Origin: Euglena gracilis
Lineage: Eukaryota > Euglenida > Euglenophyceae > Euglenales
Length of the DNA: 64,000 nt
Reading direction: 5' to 3'
Assembly: GCA_039621445.1 (NCBI GenBank)
Contig: CP154956.1
Span: 80,410,474 to 80,474,473 of the forward strand
In this document: in pieces, positions 45,714 through 56,177 of the stretch
Layout of the letters: each line of letters begins with the position of its first letter
Position numbering within the stretch: the stretch's first letter is position 1
The notes under the pieces: model-generated
Databases searched by the model: none
Told to the model about the DNA's origin: nothing
What the model saw: the letters and a program-made list of their open reading frames with translations, nothing else
Program-made: the position numbers and the translations under genes

Positions 45714-48700
45714 ACACTGGTGAGCCTGGACGCTCTTACGTGAGATGCACCATCTTACCCGTGCTTTCTGCTCTTTGTCAACCATGGGTCGTTATATTTC
45801 TTTTTTTTTGGTGGAAATTCCAGGATGGGTCGTTATAAATGGGGGGGTTCGTTATCAGAGGGGGGTCGTTCTAAATGGGGGGGTTAAACGACTTGGCTGT
45901 TTGTGAACTCTTGCAAGAAGAATAAATTTCTTCTCGTCAATTTTGGATTTACCACAGTGATTTGTCCCCAACCACTAACCTCCAGCAAGGGTTAGAATGC
46001 ATCAATTTGAGTTATAACCAACGTACCCTCACCCCCCCCCCCCAAAGTGCTGCCCCCCCTCAGAGTGGCCAATTTTTTTTGGCAAATTTGGTTTCCCCCC
46101 CTCAAAGTGGCCACTTTCGTTTGGCGCCGAAGCGCCGAAGCTGAAAAATTGACCCCCGCCCCCAATGTGTCCCCTCCCCCAGAGTGGCCGTTTTGGGGTC
46201 CCGTGGTGCCTGGAGGGTGGCCACTTTGAGGGGGTGAGGGTAAACACTGCTCAAAAAGAAAAGATGTTTGAACGGAAAAGAGGAGAAAGAAAATCGAGAG
46301 CCATTGCCTCCTCTCATACTGGCCCTTTGTGTTGTGGTTTTCCAAAATTGTAGCTTTTTTGAAGCACTTACCGCACGTTTTATTTCCCGCAGATGCCAGA
46401 AGCGGAGGTCCTGGCAAATTTCTCGCTGCGCTTCCTCTAATTGATATTTTCAAAAAGAAAGAAAAATGGATTTCGTGGTTCCTCGGCTGACCAGCGGCAG
46501 CCCGGGAACTGGACAAGGCGCTTTGGGGCCGGTTGGGAGGTGAGGTGGCATTGCCTGCCTGAATTCAGGCAATCACGCAATCGCCCGGTTGGCCGATTCA
46601 GGCAACAGCGATCGTTGCCTGATCGCCAGAGGGCAAGGCAAAGCGGTACCTGCACTTGCCTTGGACTTCAAGACTTGGGGACTTCAAGACGTGGGGGGGG
46701 GGCAACCAGTGTCCCACCAAAAAAAAAGGGGTTTTGACCCCCCCCCAGATGGGTGGGAGGGTGGTCCCCCAGAAAACCTCTGGTCCCTGCATTGGAGTGC
46801 TGACCCCCCCCAAGCCGGGTTGCCTTTTGCGTACCCTCCGCCCCTTAGGCCACGCTGGTGGGCAAGGTGTTCCACAACGTGGCGGACAAGTACGACTTGA
46901 TGAACGACGTGCTGAGCCTCGGTGTCCACCGGTGTGGCTGGCCCACCTGTCCGCTTCGACCTGAATGGGCCCCCACCCCCTCAATCATACCCCCACCCCA
47001 GGACTGTGGTGGTAATGGCAAAGACAACACGGAGAAAAGAGACACAAGATCGATGAAATTGGGTCAACGAGCTGTTCAGCCCTTACACCAAAACCCCCCC
47101 TCAAAACCATCACCAAATACTCCTGATTGAGGCCGCTTTGCCGCTGTCTGCCAATCAATTCCGAACACGCAGCATTTCGGCCATTGTCCAACTGCTCCCG
47201 CAACTGTGTATAGTGGCGCCATCACAAATGACAATACACCCACCTAATCATTTGGGCACCCGAAGTCGGAATGAAACCAGGATTGTTCTTGGGTTTATTT
47301 TTTGGCGAAAATTTGGACAAAAAAAAGCCGACCTCAAAAACACTTTAATATGAACCTTGTGGGCTCCCTGAACTGTGCCTGAATTGAGCGTGGGTCCGAA
47401 CCGATTGTATTTGCGTTTTTCAATTGGCTGGAGCAGTTTCAATCAGGCGATTATCTGAAGGACTGCTCTGCTTAAAACCTCATAAAAGCATGCTGCTGCA
47501 CTATGGCGTTTGCTTGTGCATTTGAGAGTTGCCATTTCGCACATGTTTATTATGTGGTCGGTCTTTTTTTGTCGGCGAAAGCCAGAATCACTATTGGATT
47601 GCCTTCATTTGTACAGGGTGTGGAAGAATTGCTTTGTAGCAAAGGCAGACCCTCAGCTTGGCTGCCAGTACCTGGACGTTGCTGGAGGGACAGGTGCTGC
47701 CAAGTCTCATTTGTCTGCCAATTTCTCCAGTCTCAGCTTCTCCAACCTCTGACAAAACTTGTCTTATCTGGGAGTTCATGTCCTGAAAAGTGGATTCCGA
47801 TGAAATTTCTTCAATCATGCTTGTCTTTTTTAAATTATGTCCCCCCCCTACAGCTTTGCTGCACAAAGTAGCCCCCCCCCCTCCGTTGGCTTAGATGGCG
47901 GACATTGCCCAAAACTTTTCGCCAGTTTTGAAGTGGAAAAGGAAGCGGAAACTTGCTTCCTCCCACCCCCTACGTTTTCCAGCTGTTTCTGAGAAGGTTC
48001 GCTGGGTGCTGAATGGGAACATGTGTCCACCCGGCCGAAGGCCGTCTGATGGGTGGATTTCTTTGGTACGAGCCAGGAGGTGACACAGGACCGGGCAGTG
48101 GGGAAGGGGGAGGCTGAAGTGGCTGACCATCAGGGAAGATGGGAACCAGTCCAATTACACCAAGCAAACCCACTTTCTGGGTCCATTCACTTCCAGGAAT
48201 GGGTTCTGGCTCTGGGATGTGACGGTGTCCCCGGATGCGAACCAACCGGTCGAATGGGGGCCGGGGACCTGGGGTGGTGGCATACGTGGCAGCCGATGGG
48301 GAGGTTGCACAAAATCTGGGGAAAAGCGGAAGCCATCCTGCACAGGGAGGAAGCGGGTTCCCGCTTCCTCCCTGTGCAGGAAGCAGGTTTGCACCTTTGG
48401 GGAGGTTGTCCCTTCCTCGTCTCCTCCCCTGTGGTGGCAAATCAGTGCGGGCAGCAGTGTGCGAGGTTATGTGTCGCCGAGAGCTGTCGATTGATACAGC
48501 CTGAGGGCGAGGAATGCCTGCCACCCAGCCAACAGGAACAGGTTGGCTGGAGGAGCTGCCCCGCAATTCCATGAGGAAGTGGAAACTCGCTTTTTGTGGT
48601 TTGCAAAATTAGCTGCAAGGGCCCAATGTGTGTTTGTACTGGACTATGTCATCCATAGTCCTGCAGAGGGCGCAGTAGATGGGGGGGGATGGCCAGGTGT

Positions 48701-49185
48701 GTATTGCAGCTCCCATGGGAGGTTTTGAACACGGTGGCGGGAAGGAGGTCAGGCACACGAAAAGGAAAACGACAGGGGAGAGCGGGGTATATTGCTCGAG
48801 GCGTTGATGGGGATCTTTTGTGGAGAGCCCATGGAGAATGGAGATGATATCTTTGGTGTGCAGAGGCAGATGACCCGCCTGAAAGAGTCAATGGGAGGGA
48901 GGACTATGGGATGGGGACCAGAAAGGCACGGAAGAGGGATGTTTCGAGGTAATTGAGGCAAACTTTGCCATTGCCGCTGTCAACGCGATGTTCGCTTCTT
49001 CAAAACCCCAAACCCCCTTCAAAGCCCGTAAAAATTTCAAGACCCACTTCAAAGCCCTGTGAAAATCTCTGCAGTTGGAGAGAATAGTGTTTTTTTTATG
49101 TGTATGTATGATTATATGTGTGTGTATATATACATATGTATATGTATGTATGTATATATGTATATATGTATATATGTATATATAT

Positions 49186-49216
<31 letters not shown>

Positions 49217-49246
49217 AATAGATACATATATAGATATATATATAAT

Positions 49247-49287
<41 letters not shown>

Positions 49288-50934
49288 GATCCTGCTTGCA
49301 CCGGGAAAACTGGGGGCAGGGTGTTGTGGGGTAGACAATTTGGCGCTGTCAGTATGACAGTGGGCCTGAAGGTTTCTGATTGTTGTGAAATGAGGTGGGG
49401 GAAGCAGAGAACTGCTTCTTGTGCTGACCGAATCTCGGCCCCGACATCGACACCAAATACCGTGCAAACATTTGGGAGTCAAAGATGATTTTGAGAAATT
49501 TTGGAGGATTCTGGGTGGTGTAGCAGGGGAAGCGGGATCCTGCTTCCTTGTTTTGGGGGAAGTGGAAAATCATTTCTAAACGGCTGGAAATGTCGTCCTA
49601 TATTTCTGAGTTTTAACGTTTCAGAGGAGGTGAGTTTCCGCTTCTTAAACTTTTTGGGATAATCAATTTTTTTGGTTGGGCCATTTCTGCCGCCTGGGCT
49701 TGGAGGAAATGTGTTTTGCCTCCCCAAATAGGCCAAGAATGCATCATTGGTTGGTCTTGCACTTTGCACTGGAGACAAAAAACCCGAGTCTCTGGGGATG
49801 TGTCCTGGGTGTGTCCAGCCCTGCGGACAGGCTGGACAGCGATACGTGGGTGGGCATTTGTCCCTCCCAGTGTGCTGCCAGATTGTCATGCAACCACCGC
49901 TGCTCCAGGAAGCATTTTCACATTTTTCAAGCTTTTTTTTGCCTTCGAATTGCCTTTTTTACAATCTTCTTGCGTCATGTATCCACCATCTGACGCTTGG
50001 CGGCAGCTCTACTCCACCTGCCCCAGGCGACATCGCCTTCCGGATCATTGACGCTCTGCACCAAAAAGCGCTGAACCGGTCGAGGCCTGTCGACACGCCC
50101 TCTCTGGTGACCATCCTGGACATCAACTCCTCCATGCTGAAGGTGCGATAAATGCGCGTCTTTTTACCACCTTTACAACTTGTTATCCCTGCTTTGAAGT
50201 AGCGTCAACGTAAAAAAAACAACAAAAACGCGGGGAAAACAGAAATTAAGTAAAAATATGCATAAGTTTGCCCAAATAATCAATCCGGATGTCCAGGAAA
50301 TATCCCCTTTGAGATTATTAATAGACCATTCAATGTATTATTCTTGTGGTTTTGTTAAATGGAAAATTATCCAAATGCAATTTTTTGTGTGCTCTGATAT
50401 CTTAGGTTTGTGTATACCACAGAAAATAGGATCCCAGTCTCATCCATGTTTTTTTTCCATTGCAAAAATATGATTGAGTTTTTTTTCCGTAAGAAGTTTC
50501 ATCACAGGCTTCGTGGGATTTTTGTTCCAGGAATCACCAGAACTGCTTAGGCATTGCTATTACTGCTCAGAATCGAATCGTCATGCTGCAGGCTGCCTTT
50601 CCCCTTAGAATCACTCAATACCCTCCAAGGGTCACACCAGGACCTCGCCTCCTGGTTGTGTTTTGGCTAGTGTTTGACTGTGTTTGGCTAGTGTTTTTGG
50701 ATTTTGGTGTGTTGGTGTTTGGTTGGTGTTTTGGATTCTTTCAATGGCAGTGATTGGGTTCAATGCGGGTGGTACAATCCAGACCCCTCCACAGAATTGA
50801 GCCCAGTTGCCGAGAATGGTCGGGAAGGTCCACACAGGACCTTTCCACCGCAACTTGAAATTCATTCCCCCGGTGTGCGGTGCAGGTCGGAGAAGACCGT
50901 GCCCGGCAACGGTACCCGTCGCTCCATCCTGCAT
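44323..50934 (+). CDS. COQ5: COQ5 C-methyltransferase, N-terminal half (5 exons)
   Basis: SAM-dependent C-methyltransferase of ubiquinone biosynthesis (UbiE/COQ5 family), acting in the mitochondrial matrix in the COQ complex. Exons: 44323-44423 (tentative: ATG, then an Arg-rich, acid-free presequence [17 protein letters not shown], typical mitochondrial targeting), 46849-46931 ([20 protein letters not shown], the UbiE/COQ5 signature), 47617-47693 (VWKN.. to [12 protein letters not shown] motif I), 50027-50142 ([11 protein letters not shown], then [11 protein letters not shown]), 50886-50934 ([11 protein letters not shown]). The last four join in phases 2, 1 and 0, and residue order matches the family exactly. 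46483-46538 may hold the conserved THFG-like exon (RRFGAGWE). The second half of the enzyme (acidic GDAE.LPF, IRN, and PGG motifs) was not found before the next gene. The gene may be truncated, misassembled or simply have exons I missed. Confidence 0.8.
45400..45890. repeat. Repeat family F, two blocks
   Basis: GGGTCGTTATAAATGGGGGG, TCGTTATCAGAGGGG and TTGG(T)GGAAA(A/T)TCCAG units occur at 45406-45510 and again at 45783-45890, flanking the PIP-box exon. Either two copies of one element or the two halves of one element interrupted by the exon. Confidence 0.6.
46022..46246. mobile_element. Inverted-repeat element, family E
   Basis: Left end ACCCTCACCCCC..CAAAGTG and right end CACTTTGAGGGGGTGAGGGT are inverted. 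The interior repeats AGAGTGGCC / GGCCACTTT in both directions around GGCGCCGAAGCGCCGAAG. No clear target duplication. Lies in COQ5 intron sequence. Confidence 0.65.
48300..48420. repeat. Inverted and direct GAAGCGGG repeats
   Basis: CACAGGGAGGAAGCGGG is followed at once by its complement CCCGCTTCCTCCCTGTG (48346-48377), a perfect hairpin, with a related GGAAGCAGG nearby. Related GGAAGCGG or GCGGGATCCTGCTTCC segments occur at 47940, 49528 and 49620. Confidence 0.7.
49128..49285. repeat. (TA)n / (TATG)n microsatellite
   Basis: ATATATGTAT repeats passing into (TA)n, in COQ5 intron 47694-50026. Confidence 0.95.
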
Positions 50935-51247
50935 GTATGCACCAGCGCTGCTCAGCAGGCTGCAATCATCTGTTCACCCTTCTCCTGGCTGACGGCAGGC
51001 TTGACTAATGACGATCAAGCTACCAGGGAATTTTAAAGCTGGACCATACAAAATCACTTAGTCACTGTCTGCCCCCCCCCCCCACAAGGGTTACTGTTTT
51101 TTTTCAGAGTGACTGACGGGTTTTTGGTCCGGACCCTCTCCCCCCAGGGGATCGGCAAAAACAACAACGACTGAAGTGTCGGAGCGCCGAAGGTGCCGGA
51201 ATATTTTTTTTCACAGCTGTGGTTCCCTTGGATTCCAGGGTGGCTGA

Positions 51248-51683
51248 CAGGGTTCGATATAAGGAGGGCGTACATGGTTTAGGTGGGGGGGGTGTCCCCC
51301 CCACCCCCCCCCCCCTCCTGGCCCGCAGGGGGGGGGGTCCGGACCCCCCCCCCCCCCACCTGCAAGGGGGGTCCGGACCGACCCTCGGGGGCAAAAATTG
51401 ACCCCCCCAAAAAGGGTCAATTTTTTCCTCCAGCGCTTTGCGCCGAAATTTTTTTTGCATTTTTGGCACATTTTTGCCCAAAAAGTGCCCAAAATGGCAC
51501 TTTTGGTTGTTTTGGGGGGTCAAAAATTTTCGGCCCGGCGCAAAGCGCCGGGCCGAAAATTCGGCCACCCTGACCGCACACCTGTTTAGGTGGGGGGGGT
51601 GTCCCCCCCACCCCCCCCCCTCCTGGCCTGCAGGGGGGGGTCCGGACCACCCCCCCCCCCACCTGTCCTTATATCGAACCCTG
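51248..51683. mobile_element. hAT-type MITE, 436 bp, perfect TSD
   Basis: Perfect inverted termini CAGGGTTCGATATAAGGA / TCCTTATATCGAACCCTG, internal subterminal repeats TTTAGGTGGGGGGGGTGTCC in both arms, a GGCGCAAAGCGCC core, and perfect 8-bp target duplications GTGGCTGA at 51240-51247 and 51684-51691. No coding capacity. A different subfamily from the AGGCTTC elements but the same CAGGG ends and TSD length. Confidence 0.92.
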
Positions 51684-51982
51684 GTGGCTGATCCTCGGGG
51701 GGGGGCCGACTGACTGGTTTTCTGAAAAAAGTGACTGGTTTTTGGAAGAGAGGAAGTGGCACCCCCCCCCAGGGCGGTAAAGAATTGTATGAGCTGGACG
51801 GGTCTTAAGAAATTCTCTGTACCTGCCCCCCCCCCCAATGTTAACACCCCAGTATATCCCCCCAAATTAACCCCCAAGGGGCTTTGCTTTGGTGACCATG
51901 TATAGACCCCCCCTCTGAGGACGTGCAGGAAAGTTTACCATTTTTGTGACATTTTGAGGCCAAATCTGACACTTTGGTCCAG

Positions 51983-52245
51983 AACAGGCTTTTTTTTTTA
52001 GTGAGGTGCCGACAGGGGGGGGGCTGGGGGCAGGCACCCTATAGCACCCCATCCGACCCCCCTGGGGTCCATAGCAGGCACCCCACTCCGAACCCAGTGC
52101 CTTCGGCGCCTTCGGCCTTCGGGGCCCAGAAAAGGCCATTTTCAATGAAATTTTTCTGGGTTCTCCCCCCGGACCCCTCCCTCCAGGGGGATGCCCCCCC
52201 CCCCCCTCGGGGAGGTTCCCACCCTTTGGATCCACCCCCCACGAG
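51983..52245. mobile_element. Family B element, left end intact
   Basis: Starts CAGGCTTTTTTTTTAGTGAGG, then closely matches 28013-28320 (GGCAGGCACCCTATAGCACCC, CCATAGCAGGCACCCCA, GGCCATTTTCAATGAAATTTTTCTGGG). The right end and target duplication were not found. Confidence 0.65.
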
Positions 52246-52723
52246 TTAGACTGAAAGTCTGTCTAAATTCGGCCTAAATTTGGCCTAAACCCCAAACTCG
52301 TCATCAGTGCAGAACGCCAGCCGTGAACCTCTCCTCTCCCATCCCTATCGTTACCATCGTTGTTGTCATCGTAAAACCCAAACTGTGGAAGTGCCATTAA
52401 ACTAAAGGCAATGTGAACCCCCCGGGGGGCATTAATCTGGTAGCTGCCATTCCCCAATACACTCATTTTGCCCAAACTTCACCAATAGTTCAACTGGTCA
52501 CCGCTTTTTTTTTTTTGGACCAGGCTGTTTTTTTTACGGGGGGGGGGGTGCTATAGGGTGCCTGCCCCTAGCAGGCACACCCCCAAGGGCCTTGTGAGTC
52601 CCTGTTGGAGGCGGGCTTTTGGCCATTTTTGACACTAACGCCATCTCCAAAACCGTTGATATGATTCATCCACGCTTTTGATGTCTTTGCTTATTTGCAA
52701 AGCATCCCATTTGTACGTCGCAG

Positions 52724-55589
52724 TCCGGTGCAGAGCACGCCCGAAAGGTCGTGGGCAACATGTTCCAACCGGATTCCCCTGAATGCTGTGACGCAGCTGT
52801 GGTCTGCTTCGATTTGTCGAGGTTGGCTTGTCTGTTATGGATGTACAACAAATAATTTTCTGCAAGGACACATCACCATTTCCAATTTCAGAGGATGTAC
52901 CGAACGTATTTTCTGTGAAATTGTTTAGAGTGTCGCTCTTACCCTATAGGTCAGTAAGGACCCTTGAGATGTGAAAACCAATGTCTTTTCTACATCTGTG
53001 CTCTGAAGTCCAGGGGTAGGGGGGGGAGTGTGCACCGTGTAGTTTTTGTAAGTTTTTTTGCAGGTTTTTTTAAAATTCTTTTTCACAGTTTTTAAAGTTT
53101 AAAGTTTAATTTTTTTCATTGTTATGTTTCGATTTTTTTTTGCATTTTCCCCAAGTTTTTTGGGGGGGCTTTGCCATTTTCTGAGAAGAAGCTGGGCAGG
53201 AGTAGTTTTGTGCGGCTGATGAGGTTGCCCTGGAGGGCGGCCCGGTGGATGGCGCTTGGGCACCATTTGGGGCAGGAGGGGGTTAATGGGTGGGCTTGGG
53301 CGTTTGTTTTTAACGACCCCCTGGGTGGTTCAGCTCAGAGGCTGGAAAACTTGGGCTGGCTGGAAAAAGGCAGCTGAATAACCCCCCCCCCGATGGGGGT
53401 CCCCCAGTCTGGCTGGTGGAATCAGGTGCCAAGGACATTGAACCACCAAAAATGCTCAAAACGCTGCCAATTTTTTGACCCAAATTTTCCCCGGCCAGCC
53501 CAAATCCGACCCATTTTTGCCCTTTTTTTGCCACCTCTGAAAGCCAAAGATCCGTTACCGTCCATGTGTCATCATGCGGCTGGAAAATAATTAAAACTCG
53601 TAGATGAGGGGGTCTGGGACTGGAAAAGGCATCTGGCTGGCTGGACAATAGTAGTGCAATAACAGAATAATAAGTGTTTGCAAAGCAGAGGTTTGACGGC
53701 CTCATTTGTCCTCGGCCACACATTTGCTGGTCTGATTTCTGCATCATACGGAAATCTATCAACCACCAGGCTGCAACCCCCCCCCAGGGCACAACAATTG
53801 CCGGGTTTCGAAGTTTTATTTTTTGGAAGGAAGCGGATTTTTTCAAAGTCCTCCTTGGCATTGCTTTTTGTGCAGTTTTTTTTTATGCCTGCCCGTGCAA
53901 TTTTCAGACCCCCTGCCGGGCAAGCTGAAGCTGCCTGTTTTTTTTTGCACTATTTTGAGGGTGAAGTAATTCAGGGGACTCCATAAAAACCACAGCCCAT
54001 TGTGGTTTTGAAGGAAAGCTCAATGTAGCCCAAGAATGCTCGAAAAAATATGTGTGGTTCAATGAGCTGGATCCAGAGATTAGCGTTGGTGAACACGCAT
54101 GTTGGTTTGCTGCTTTTTGTTCAAGCCCCACTCCTGCCTGATTCGTGTGACACATTTGTGTTCCTTGCAGAGAATCCTCATTGGAAGGCGTGCAATACTG
54201 GCTGGACATGATCCACCAACAAGGAGCATCTCCTGTCCTCACTTTGTGTGGGACGATGGGCGACAAACCCATCCGTAGGGTATGTTGTGTATATTCTACG
54301 GGGCAAATGTGGAACCCTATTACCTTTAGGCCTCAAAAGTACTCTGGGACGGTAATCCATCAGTGAACAGTGAACGGCATTTTTCAAAAAAAAAAAAAAG
54401 AAGAAGAATTCTCAGGCATCTTTTTAGGTTTTTACAGCTTTTAAAGGTTTTTAAACCACTATTTCCCCAGGGCGGTCGAACAGTGTTCGGCCGGGCATCA
54501 AGCCACTTTTGGGGGTTTTGGACCATGCAAAAGCAACTTTTTTTGATCTTGCACAAACCACCATTTTCAGGTTTTTGAAGTTTTTTTAAGGCTCCCAAAG
54601 AATTAATGCCTGTCAGTGAATTGAAGAAGATCAGTCATGGTTGTAAAAAAGTGGCTCAGATTCTGGATTTATTTTTGAAAAAAATGACAAGGTCATTGCT
54701 TGGTTTTGCCACAAACAGAGACAGAATTCTGCTGCATTCTGACCACGTTGACGCGCTGTTGTTTTCACGCAGTTGTGGGTGGGTGTCCAGAACGACTGCA
54801 CTCCCGGATAACTGCTCACCATCATTTTGCCCACCAGGTGACCACCTTCCACATGGGAGAATTCGCGGCCAAAGCAACCCATCTCCCATGCCAGAAGGGT
54901 CATGCAGGAGGTTGTGGAAGCCATTTCGCGTGAAATGTGTCACATACCACTCAGAGCAGTCCTTTTTTGTGCGCATTTGGCAGTGTGGGAGGCCTTGAGA
55001 GTTGCACAGCATGGGCTGACCGTCACTGAAGCTTGTGCCGAGACTGGCCAGGGGGTGAAGGAGCTCTTTCAGGGCTTGGCGCAGTATTTATATGACGTGA
55101 AGGAGGGGCGAAGAGAGGTGCCTTGTGTGGTATGCTATTATTCCCTTTGGGATGCTGTTGGATTTTGTCTAATGTACATGAAAGGACACAATCAGAAATC
55201 ACAAGGTACACAAATTTGAAAATTATTTTTATTTTTGATGTTTTACAATATATTATATAAGTACAGTATTGATATATATAAGTATATTATTGATATTGAA
55301 GTCATTATTGTTGTTTTTTTTAGTTTTTGTTATTGTATATTTCTGAGAACCATTGATGGGTCTTTTCTTTAGAAGTACACACACACACTCACATGTGCCC
55401 CAATTGGCTTTGCCTCCTTTCTCACTGTGCTGATTTTGGTTTGATGTCGCCCGGCCACCAATTCAGGAAAAGGAGCCAGAGCCGCAGAAGCCACCAGTGG
55501 CCGCCCCAACGCCAGAAAGCCTGGTGACAAGGAGCCCTTCAGGAAGGTCTGCATTTGGTTGTTTGGGGCTCCGTCGATTTCACAGATAA
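52724..55589 (+). CDS. Degenerate Rab-like small GTPase (partial)
   Basis: Ras-superfamily GTPase fold, closest to Rab by layout; such proteins recruit effectors to membranes. Exons: 52724-52821 (SGAEHARK, the region after the DxxG motif, to AAVVCFDLS), 54171-54279 (SSLEGVQYWLDMI..SPVLTLCG), optional 54838-54898, 54992-55117 (or from 54984; ACAETGQGVKELFQGLAQYL, the G5 region and last helix), 55467-55589 (Pro-rich tail, TAA 55587-55589). Junctions are in phase. Key motifs are damaged: the G4 NKxD position reads TMGD and the G5 SAK reads CAE. No exon for the P-loop or switch I was found upstream. No C-terminal double cysteine for prenylation. Shares two intron positions with the next gene, so it is probably its tandem paralogue. 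It could be a pseudogene or a nucleotide-independent pseudo-GTPase. Confidence 0.6.
53325..53390 (+). repeat. Short repeat family J, direct copy
   Basis: Matches the reverse complement of 40040-40112; see that entry. Inside an intron of the Rab-like gene. Confidence 0.7.
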
Positions 55590-55982
55590 ATCCCTTTCTC
55601 ATTTTGGGGAGGGCCTCCTTCAGAAAAGCCATCCGGTGAGGCGTTGCTCATTCCACACCCAAAGCACTTTCAGCAACGTCAGCAGTCATTGTCATCCAGC
55701 TGGTCTCAAAAAGTGATTGCAATGTGCGGTTTTCTTGGCTGAAAAAAATGAACGAAGTTCAAAGTGTTCAAGTTTTGTATCTGTTCCCGGGATATGGATT
55801 CGCACACATCACAATACCACAATGTTCGGTACTGGCATGTGTCTCTCGCGGGGTCTTTTTGATGAATGCATTCCTATTTTCTATTTTGCCGTCCATCCCG
55901 CGTTTGTCCCAGGAAAACATTTGGGTCTCAGGTTCACCTCCCCAGGCAGACACACCAACCGTGTCCCTCCATCCCTTCCCAG
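55590..55982. other. Short gap between the two GTPase genes
   Basis: 394 bp. A + frame stays open from 55717 straight into the P-loop exon, but an AG acceptor at 55981-55982 suggests the first exon is separate. The true start codon of the next gene is unresolved. Confidence 0.4.
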
Positions 55983-56082
55983 GGTCTACTCCCACCACAC
56001 CTTCAAGTACCTCCTGCTCGGGGCAGCGGAGGTGGGCAAGACGAGCACCGTCACGCGGCTCGCCGGTGCGCCAGCCGGGCAT

Positions 56083-56177
<95 letters not shown>

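Larger units (their letters stand above)
50935..52723. other. Repeat-dense gap between COQ5 and the Rab-like gene
   Basis: This 1.8 kb should hold the missing second half of COQ5 and the first exons of the next GTPase, but I see no exon. Instead it contains the element 51248-51683, a family B element from 51983 to about 52245, and the left end of another at 52513 (CAGGCTGTTTTTTTTACGG). Confidence 0.5.

Noticed and set aside
53160-53400. Possible coding exon RLMRLPWRAARWMALG
   Set aside because: It runs into repeat family J, has no acceptor in phase, and does not fit COQ5 or the GTPase.
55717-55982. Contiguous open frame upstream of the GTPase P-loop exon as N-terminus
   Set aside because: No codon bias, and an acceptor with a pyrimidine-rich tract directly precedes the P-loop exon; kept only as an unresolved possibility.
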